Below are positions 1 to 4,142 of a DNA stretch of 5,409 nt, piece after piece. The stretch covers positions 1 through 5,409 of the forward strand of contig JAGLEB010000157.1 in assembly GCA_023145275.1 (NCBI GenBank), in the 5' to 3' direction. Every line of letters begins with the position of its first letter. The stretch's first letter is position 1. The stretch comes from Flavobacteriales bacterium (GTDB lineage Bacteria > Bacteroidota > Bacteroidia > Flavobacteriales > JADGDT01). The notes beneath the pieces were generated by a model. The model ran no database searches, was not told where the DNA came from, and saw only the letters and a list, made by a program, of their open reading frames with translations. The position numbers and the translations under genes were made by a program.

Positions 1-3
1 GTT

Positions 4-39
4 TAATTGTTTATTTGCTGCCTCGATAGCTATCTGGGG
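4..39. repeat. Intergenic palindromic repeat, copy 1
   Basis: A perfect 10-base palindrome GATAGCTATC (25-34) sits in an imperfect C-rich/G-rich frame, CC-T-C before and T-GGGG after. It is preceded by TAATTGTTTATTTG (4-17), which recurs exactly at 785-798 ahead of copy 2. The leftmost 60 bases hold no start codon or coding stretch that I can support. The element lies just downstream of the PHP gene stop on the minus strand, so in RNA it could form a hairpin after that gene. There is no clear U-tract, so I do not call it a terminator. Confidence 0.6.
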
Positions 40-60
40 ATTAATTGATTTCGTTGTTCA

Positions 61-780
61 CTATTTTACTGGTTCCTGCATCGCTAACTTAATGTTCTCA
101 AAACTCAAATCTTCCAAATCAAATTCTGTATATCGTTTCCCAATATCATTTAGATAATGTGCATCAGAAGAGTGTATAATCACTGTGTTATCTGGGATTT
201 TATATTTTTTGATTGCTTTATCTACATTATCTTGGTCTTTAATTTCTAGGGCATCAAAATTTAGATCATCAGGCAGAAACCCAAGTTGAGAACCAATACT
301 ATTTCTGTGAGCATCAATATGAGCAGGTATGAATATTCCCTTTAGAGAATTTACTTTATTGCTTATTTGATAAATATTCTGGTTTATTGACTGAATCAAT
401 AATAATTCCTCTATTCCTAGTATATTCTCTTTTTTATCTACTATAAGTTGGTTGCCAAAAAAATCGGGGTTATTTTTTTTCGTATTTATATTTTCATCTA
501 AGTATTCTTGAAATTCTGAAAGAGTTGATTTATTTTCAAAAAAGCACAAGCAATGTACTTCTTCTTTTGAAGTAACTTCAGTACCCAATAATACAAATAC
601 GCCATTTCCCATCCCTAATTCTTGTGTAACTACAGCATTTTTTGTTGAATTATGATCGGTAATTCCAATTATATCGAGTCCTTTTATTTTTGCATGATCA
701 ATAATCATAGGCGGACTCATATCTAAATCACCACATGGAGAGAGGACTGTGTGTATGTGTAAATCTGCCTTATAGAGCAT
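61..780 (-). CDS. PHP-domain metal-dependent phosphoesterase
   Basis: This 239-residue protein is a complete PHP (polymerase and histidinol phosphatase) domain of the small TrpH/YciV-like class. The metal-binding motifs are all visible in order: DLHIHT (D6, H8, H10), ITDHN (D42, H43), E68 in GTEVTS, H76, H154 in PAHIDAH and SSDAH (D206, H208). These would hold a di- or trinuclear metal centre that hydrolyses phosphomonoesters or short nucleotides; the substrate cannot be read. There is no signal peptide or membrane segment, so it is cytosolic. The start at base 780 places DLHIHT right at the N-terminus, as is usual for the family. It is the last gene of the leftward module, 111 bases after the DRTGG-B gene, with repeats in the gap. 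PHP proteins are known to occur in clusters with [FeFe]-hydrogenase genes in anaerobes, but their role there is not established. Family assignment is secure; function in the module is inference. Confidence 0.92.
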   Translation of the reverse strand: MLYKADLHIHTVLSPCGDLDMSPPMIIDHAKIKGLDIIGITDHNSTKNAVVTQELGMGNGVFVLLGTEVTSKEEVHCLCFFENKSTLSEFQEYLDENINTKKNNPDFFGNQLIVDKKENILGIEELLLIQSINQNIYQISNKVNSLKGIFIPAHIDAHRNSIGSQLGFLPDDLNFDALEIKDQDNVDKAIKKYKIPDNTVIIHSSDAHYLNDIGKRYTEFDLEDLSFENIKLAMQEPVK

Positions 781-784
781 TGTA

Positions 785-818
785 TAATTGTTTATTTGGC
801 CCCGATAGCTAGCGGGGG
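785..818. repeat. Intergenic palindromic repeat, copy 2
   Basis: TAATTGTTTATTTG (785-798) is followed by CCCCGATAGCTAGCGGGG (800-817), an 18-base palindrome with one mismatched pair (A805 against G812). It lies in the 111-base gap between the DRTGG-B stop (892) and the PHP start (780). The flanking 14 bases are identical to those before copy 1, so the repeated unit is larger than the palindrome. The intergenic transcript would carry a GC-rich hairpin here. The rest of the gap is AT-rich, with a second hairpin at 839-855. Confidence 0.7.
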
Positions 819-838
819 TTTAGTTGTTTGTTTAGCAT

Positions 839-855
839 CCTGCCTGGTAGGCTGG
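839..855. repeat. Second, different GC-rich hairpin (REP-like)
   Basis: CCTGCCTGGTAGGCTGG can fold with a GCCT/AGGC stem, a GGT loop and an outer CC/GG pair around one T-T mismatch. Its GC content contrasts with the AT-rich bases on both sides. It resembles short dispersed palindromes seen in Bacteroidota genomes, but only one copy is present here, so the repeat status is inferred. It could slow or stop transcription between the DRTGG-B and PHP genes; no U-tract follows closely on either strand. Confidence 0.4.
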
Positions 856-891
856 GCGCAAAATATTTCTAATTAAAAATATATCTCTAAT

Positions 892-1233
892 CTAAGAGTC
901 AATTCTTAACAACTCAAAAAGCTTACCCCCAAGTTCGAAAGCAGTTTTGTCGCTACCTAAAACTGGGATACCCTCTTTTTCTGCTGCTTCTAGCATTGAA
1001 GGATCTGGAATTTGCTTATCAATTAGGATTATAGCGCTTAGGTCATTTAGTGAAGCTATAGCCAATACATTTTTATGTGTTTGAACAGTCAACCATACTT
1101 GCCCTTCTTCACTATTTCCCATAACGTGACTTAGTAAATCTCCAACGAAACCTCCTTTTACCTCAAGATCTAAATCTGCATTTTTGTTAAATACTTTAAG
1201 GTCTAGTTCTCTCACTATATTTTTTACAACCAT
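892..1233 (-). CDS. DRTGG-domain protein (copy B)
   Basis: This 113-residue soluble protein matches the stand-alone DRTGG-domain family. The typical core is GGFVGDLLSHVM (27-38), then WLTVQTH (47-53), a hydrophobic strand AIILID (67-72), and IPVLGSDKTAFELGGKLFELL towards the C-terminus. DRTGG domains also occur next to CBS domains and in phosphotransacetylase-like proteins and are thought to bind small ligands, probably nucleotides; nothing here identifies the ligand. It has no cysteines and no membrane segment. The start at 1233 lies 8 bases after the stop of the hydrogenase-like gene, so the two are probably translated together. Residues 31-37 (GDLLSHV) align without gaps to residues 31-37 (SDLMSDV) of the DRTGG-like gene at 3128-3472, so the two are likely paralogues. 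Family is fairly sure; the ligand and role are unknown. Confidence 0.82.
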   Translation of the reverse strand: MVVKNIVRELDLKVFNKNADLDLEVKGGFVGDLLSHVMGNSEEGQVWLTVQTHKNVLAIASLNDLSAIILIDKQIPDPSMLEAAEKEGIPVLGSDKTAFELGGKLFELLRIDS

Positions 1234-1241
1234 GGCTATTT

Positions 1242-2591
1242 TTATTGTTTAAATTTTCTTTCCCCCCAAATATGTTCAAGTACTTCTTTACTTTTTTCGG
1301 GTGTTAAGTCTCCTTTTTCTTCTGCTTTTCTTTGATAAATAAAACAGTACTCTAATTCTGCATTTCCTTCAATAATATTTCTTGTAAGTGATTTGCAAGT
1401 TGGATATCCACATGCTACACAATCTAAGCTTGGAAGTTTTCTCGAAATTTCTTGGGTTTTCTGCATCTTTAGCAAAGCCTTCATTGGATCGGAATCAAAT
1501 TTCACAATTGAACGTGGCTTAATTTCGTTTGTTTTTACTTCATCAAAAGATATGCCATCCGTATGATGGATAGGTGATTTGTCTGGATTCTCAGAATAGA
1601 AGTCAGAGTAGTATTTTGCTCTATTTCTCAGTCGTTGAGCAGTGATGAATCTATTCTGGGGTGTGAGAATTCCGCCTGCACAACCTTGGTCACAACCTTT
1701 CATCTCCAAGAAATCTATTTCGTGGCACCCCCTAGTTTCTATCCTGTCTAAAAATGAAATAATATTCTTTATGCCATCAATAGATAAGCACGTGCCTTGT
1801 AAATTTTTTATTTCGCCACCAGTAAGACTCCATAATATGTGGTCCGGTTGAATTGCATTATTTGATATCTCTTTCTTATTCTTTTTATGAATGAAAATTT
1901 GATTGTTAAGAATAGCTTGAATTTTGTTGAATACACTATCCATATTAATTACACCATCAAGTTCTGATTCTTCCTCTCCAATAGGAGCCTTTAAAGATGT
2001 TATTTTTGCAGAACAAGGTGTAAAATAAAAGACACCTATATTTTCTTTGTTTTTTAATTCTAGCTGCTTGCGTACAGATGTAGCAGTAATATCAACTGGA
2101 GTCTTTAAGTTGATAATATTATCAGTGAATTGGGGAAAATTTACCTGAATAAGTCTTAAAACTGCTGGGCAGAATGATGAAATATACGGTGACTTCTCAT
2201 TACTATCTATTTTTTCTTTAAATAGTTCTTCTACCAATTGCGACCCTTCTTCTACTTCGTAAACATATGTGAATCCAAGTGTTTGAATTGCTTTGAACAC
2301 TTCTCTAGCTTTTACATGTATTGGAAATTGCCCCATAAATACAGAAGGAATCAAAGCAACTTTTGTTGTAAAATTCTCTATTTGTGATAAACCATCATCC
2401 TCAACTTGTATAGCTCCAACAGGACAAACTCTATAACACTCATCGCAATCAATGCATCTTTCTGGGTCTAAGTTTGAATGCCCATCCCAAATATGTAATG
2501 CTTCAGTAGGACACACTTTCACACAGTGAGAACAAGCAATACATTTTTCAACATTTATATGTATTGCGTGATATAAAGAATCCTTTTTCAT
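1242..2591 (-). CDS. Putative sensory [FeFe]-hydrogenase (group C/D-like)
   Basis: This 449-residue protein has an N-terminal two-[4Fe-4S] ferredoxin domain (C17, C20, C23, C27 and C46, C49, C52, C56), an [FeFe]-hydrogenase catalytic fold (about 75-330), and a C-terminal FeS domain with C391-x2-C394-x4-C399-x16-C416. The three H-cluster motifs are present but altered. L1 is SSFCPAV (C141) instead of TSCCPxW, L2 is TPCSAK (C193, K196) instead of MPCxxKxxE, and L3 is EMKGCDQGCAGG (C300, C304). All four cysteines expected to ligate the [4Fe-4S] part of the H-cluster remain. The proton-transfer cysteine (C299 in Clostridium CpI) is phenylalanine (F140), and the L2 glutamate is serine (S199). Such changes are typical of slow, sensor-type hydrogenases. 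Unlike many group C members there is no C-terminal PAS domain. It is the central gene of the leftward operon, 8 bases before DRTGG-B and 108 bases after the HATPase gene. Loss of activity altogether is also possible. Confidence 0.85.
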   Translation of the reverse strand: MKKDSLYHAIHINVEKCIACSHCVKVCPTEALHIWDGHSNLDPERCIDCDECYRVCPVGAIQVEDDGLSQIENFTTKVALIPSVFMGQFPIHVKAREVFKAIQTLGFTYVYEVEEGSQLVEELFKEKIDSNEKSPYISSFCPAVLRLIQVNFPQFTDNIINLKTPVDITATSVRKQLELKNKENIGVFYFTPCSAKITSLKAPIGEEESELDGVINMDSVFNKIQAILNNQIFIHKKNKKEISNNAIQPDHILWSLTGGEIKNLQGTCLSIDGIKNIISFLDRIETRGCHEIDFLEMKGCDQGCAGGILTPQNRFITAQRLRNRAKYYSDFYSENPDKSPIHHTDGISFDEVKTNEIKPRSIVKFDSDPMKALLKMQKTQEISRKLPSLDCVACGYPTCKSLTRNIIEGNAELEYCFIYQRKAEEKGDLTPEKSKEVLEHIWGERKFKQ

Positions 2592-2614
2592 TATTTGTTT
2601 TTTTTAAACTCTTG

Positions 2615-2632
2615 CTCCGATAACTATCGGGG
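2615..2632. repeat. Intergenic palindromic repeat, copy 3
   Basis: CTCCGATAACTATCGGGG is a near-palindrome of the same type as the elements at 21-38 and 800-817, with CGATA/TATCG arms. It sits in the 108-base gap between the HATPase stop (2700) and the hydrogenase-like start (2591), about 25 bases ahead of that start on the minus strand. In the leftward transcript it would fold close to the start region, so it could affect translation or RNA processing. The 14-base TAATTGTTTATTTG flank of copies 1 and 2 is not retained here, though a related ATTATTTGTTT is nearby. Confidence 0.6.
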
Positions 2633-2672
2633 TTGAATCGTTTTTTGTGTAGCTGCTTGAGTAATATCATTC

Positions 2673-2700
2673 AACTTGCAACCTGCAACACGAAACCTGT
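2673..2700. repeat. Degenerate 7-nt-period repeat, four units
   Basis: AACTTGC, AACCTGC, AACACGA and AACCTGT follow one another without gaps. On the leftward coding strand the array starts at the stop codon of the HATPase gene: base 2700 is shared with the TAA. The unit reads GCAGGTT-like on that strand. The function is unknown. The array is non-coding, and its exact abutment to the stop codon argues for insertion or growth in the intergenic gap rather than decay of a gene. Confidence 0.5.
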
Positions 2701-3125
2701 TACCCAACCAAAGCAACTTTTATTGTAACCGTTGTACCAACTCCAACTTTCGATTCTACATTTAAGTAATCAGAATTTTTTTTCATATTTGGCAGTCCCA
2801 TTCCAGCACCAAAACCCATACTTACAACTGATGGCGACGCCGTTGAATAACCAACCTCCATAGCTTGCTCTACACTCTCAATACCAGGTCCCTCATCTTT
2901 TAAAGTTATTGAGATCTCTTCTGCATTAATTAGAACATTTATTTCACCTCTGTGCGCATGTGCTACAATATTTACTTCTGCTTCATAAAGTGAGACTACC
3001 ACCCTTTTAATTGTTTTTTGTGCAACATTTAGTTGCTTTAATGTTCTTTTTATTTCGCTCGATGCTTTTCCCGCATTTACAAAATCACCTCCATCTATTT
3101 TGTACGAAAATGTTATACCACTCAT
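2700..3125 (-). CDS. RsbW-like HATPase (anti-sigma/serine kinase type)
   Basis: This 141-residue protein is a stand-alone GHKL ATP-binding domain. The N-box is E48-x3-N52 (EAEVN), the G1 box is DEGPGI (D77, G79, G81), and the G2 box GFGAGMGL (104-111) is followed by PNMKK. The length and the early LYEAEVNIVAHAH segment match RsbW/SpoIIAB-type serine kinases and anti-sigma factors rather than full histidine kinases: there is no dimerisation domain, phospho-acceptor histidine or membrane segment. I chose the ATG at 3125 because it lies 2 bases after the stop of the preceding gene (TAA TT ATG). A longer reading to 3173 would add 16 residues that overlap that gene and match nothing in the family. 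No sigma factor, anti-anti-sigma or PP2C phosphatase is visible in the window, so the partner is unknown. Small HATPases of this kind are found within [FeFe]-hydrogenase clusters of anaerobes. Confidence 0.88.
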   Translation of the reverse strand: MSGITFSYKIDGGDFVNAGKASSEIKRTLKQLNVAQKTIKRVVVSLYEAEVNIVAHAHRGEINVLINAEEISITLKDEGPGIESVEQAMEVGYSTASPSVVSMGFGAGMGLPNMKKNSDYLNVESKVGVGTTVTIKVALVG

Positions 3126-3127
3126 AA

Positions 3128-3472
3128 TTAAAAAGTATCTTTTATTCCGTGAGTATATAAAAGGCCACAACATTTAAATATAGATAAATGCGTAGAAATA
3201 AGATAGATATCTCCTTCATGAGCCAAATCTATTATTTGTTGAGAAACTTTTTTTCCTTTAGCAATTATCACAAATGGAATATCTGCCATTTCTGCGGTTC
3301 TAATGCATTGAGTATTTGCTAATCCCGTAACAAGGATATCTGGCTCGTTTTCGAGAGTCAAAACATCGCTCATTAAGTCGGAAGCTACTACAGAAGCTAG
3401 TATTTGAGTGTTAGTATTAGCAACATTCAAAAGGTTACCACTGATTAAATCTATTAGTTTTTCTGCTGTCAT
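3128..3472 (-). CDS. DRTGG-like protein (copy A)
   Basis: This 114-residue protein is a diverged DRTGG-like domain and the first gene of the leftward operon. The segment VASDLMSDVL (29-38) aligns with FVGDLLSHVM of the DRTGG protein encoded at 892-1233. It is followed by a comparable order of hydrophobic strands (DILVTGL, PFVIIAKG, DIYLIST) and a C-terminal helix region. Unlike that paralogue it has cysteines (C56, C101, C102), including a vicinal pair near the C-terminus. The start is taken at ATG 3472 (MTAEKLIDLIS). An upstream in-frame ATG at 3499 would add MLFIRLIIY, which looks like untranslated AT-rich leader and reaches the operator region. The stop lies 2 bases before the HATPase start, so coupled translation is likely. 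Domain identity is less sure than for copy B; ligand and role are unknown. Confidence 0.72.
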   Translation of the reverse strand: MTAEKLIDLISGNLLNVANTNTQILASVVASDLMSDVLTLENEPDILVTGLANTQCIRTAEMADIPFVIIAKGKKVSQQIIDLAHEGDIYLISTHLSIFKCCGLLYTHGIKDTF

Positions 3473-3500
3473 ATATATAATTAAACGTATAAAAAGCAAT

Positions 3501-3610
3501 GTTACAAAAGTTACTGTGTATCAAAAATGACATTTGATGTGTTGAAAGGTAACATTTATCACTTTGAATCCTAGTAAATGTCATTACAACACTAACGTGA
3601 TATTTGTTAC
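3501..3610. promoter_or_regulatory. Array of Crp/Fnr-like operator sites between divergent operons
   Basis: The 175-base gap between the two divergent first genes holds four 14-base elements of the form GTNA-N6-TYAC: GTTACAAAAGTTAC (3501-3514), GTAACATTTATCAC (3549-3562), GTAAATGTCATTAC (3574-3587) and GTGATATTTGTTAC (3597-3610). The reverse complement of the second matches the fourth at 12 of 14 positions. A fifth inverted repeat, ATCAAA-N7-TTTGAT (3520-3538), lies between the first two. Centres are 21-27 bases apart. The core matches the GTGA-N6-TCAC half-site layout of Crp/Fnr-family regulators, which in anaerobes often respond to oxygen, nitric oxide or redox state. Binding is inferred; no regulator gene is in the window. 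Confidence 0.55.
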
Positions 3611-3647
3611 TTTGCACTTGTAAGATAATAAATAAAAGCCTGAATAA

Positions 3648-4037
3648 ATGTCAAAAATTAAATCATTAAGCGATTTAAGAAAATTGCGAGCAGATTTACA
3701 ATCGTCACTTGAACTGAGAGAGAACGCAGAAAGCCCTGAAGCGGTTGTACAAGTTAAAATAGGAATGGCAACTAGTGGTATTGCTGCTGGAGCCAGAGAG
3801 ATTTTTAATTATTTTGCTGATGCTCTTTCAAAAAGGAATGTGAAAGCTGTAGTAACTCAAACTGGAGACATGGGTATTAAATATGCCGAACCTTTGGTAA
3901 TGATTACTATGCCTGGAAAAGAGTCAGTGGTATTCGGTAAAGTTGATTTGGCTAAGGCTGATGAAATTATTGAAACATTTATTAGAAAAGGAGAATTAGT
4001 TGATGGAGTTGTTCCAAAAAGCTATCAAACAATATAG
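3648..4037 (+). CDS. HndB-like thioredoxin-fold protein without cysteines
   Basis: This 129-residue protein matches the small HndB-type family (thioredoxin-like [2Fe-2S] ferredoxin) that accompanies NuoF-like hydrogenase subunits. Recognisable segments are the N-terminal SLSDLRKLRADL helix, VKIGMATSGIAAGAREI (36-52), VTQTGDMGIKYAEPLV (69-84) and the late VVFGKVDLAKADEIIETF (94-111). In iron-sulfur members these read ATCGIAAGA and TGCIGLCxxEP. Here the cysteines are S43, D74 and K78, and the whole protein contains none. It therefore cannot bind a [2Fe-2S] cluster in the usual way and may act as a structural or assembly partner of the hydrogenase. It starts the rightward operon, 105 bases before hydB, downstream of the Crp/Fnr-like sites. 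The ATG at 3648 has no Shine-Dalgarno but an AT-rich leader, as expected in Bacteroidota. Family assignment is fairly sure; the function without a cluster is inference. Confidence 0.82.
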   Translation: MSKIKSLSDLRKLRADLQSSLELRENAESPEAVVQVKIGMATSGIAAGAREIFNYFADALSKRNVKAVVTQTGDMGIKYAEPLVMITMPGKESVVFGKVDLAKADEIIETFIRKGELVDGVVPKSYQTI

Positions 4038-4043
4038 ATAATC

Positions 4044-4127
4044 AGGTTCTGAGGTTAAATGGTTATAAGGTTAAAAGAGTATCAGTTATAGATTCTTGTC
4101 ACCTTTTCACCCCATCACCTTTTAACC
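4044..4127. repeat. Two mirrored arrays of 8-nt-period repeats
   Basis: Four plus-strand octamers (AGGTTCTG, AGGTTAAA, TGGTTATA, AGGTTAAA; 4044-4075) are followed, after 20 bases, by four octamers in the opposite sense (TTGTCACC, TTTTCACC, CCATCACC, TTTTAACC; 4096-4127). Each arm is exactly 32 bases. Read outward-in, both arms are GGTKANNN-type units, so the transcript could form a long imperfect hairpin; GGTTAAAAG and CTTTTAACC can pair perfectly over 9 bases in a shifted register. The pair fills nearly all of the gap between the HndB-like gene and hydB. Confidence 0.6.
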
Positions 4128-4142
4128 CAATTAATTAATGAT

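Noticed and set aside
839..855. Rho-independent terminator between DRTGG-B and PHP
   Set aside because: The hairpin is plausible but no run of T follows the stem closely on the leftward strand, so it is listed only as a repeat-like hairpin.
1642..1851. Plus-strand open frame of 69 codons within the hydrogenase-like gene
   Set aside because: It is antisense to the L3 motif region of a clear gene and shows no domain or plausible start context.
3126..3173. Longer N-terminus for the HATPase (16 extra residues)
   Set aside because: The extension overlaps the end of DRTGG-A in another frame, and the ATG at 3125 gives a normal RsbW-type start with a 2-base junction.
3501..3610. CRISPR-like array
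   Set aside because: The elements are short near-palindromes with unequal spacing and no constant repeat of 23 bases or more; operator sites explain them better.
3607..3615. Possible Bacteroidota -7 box TTACTTTGC (consensus TAnnTTTGC) ahead of the HndB-like gene
   Set aside because: It has one mismatch, no convincing TTG -33 element at the proper distance, and overlaps one of the Crp/Fnr-like sites, so I cannot separate it from the operator pattern.
3435..3617. Minus-strand 60-codon frame across the divergent promoter
   Set aside because: It overlaps the DRTGG-A start in another frame and reads through the operator array; the composition is that of AT-rich non-coding DNA.
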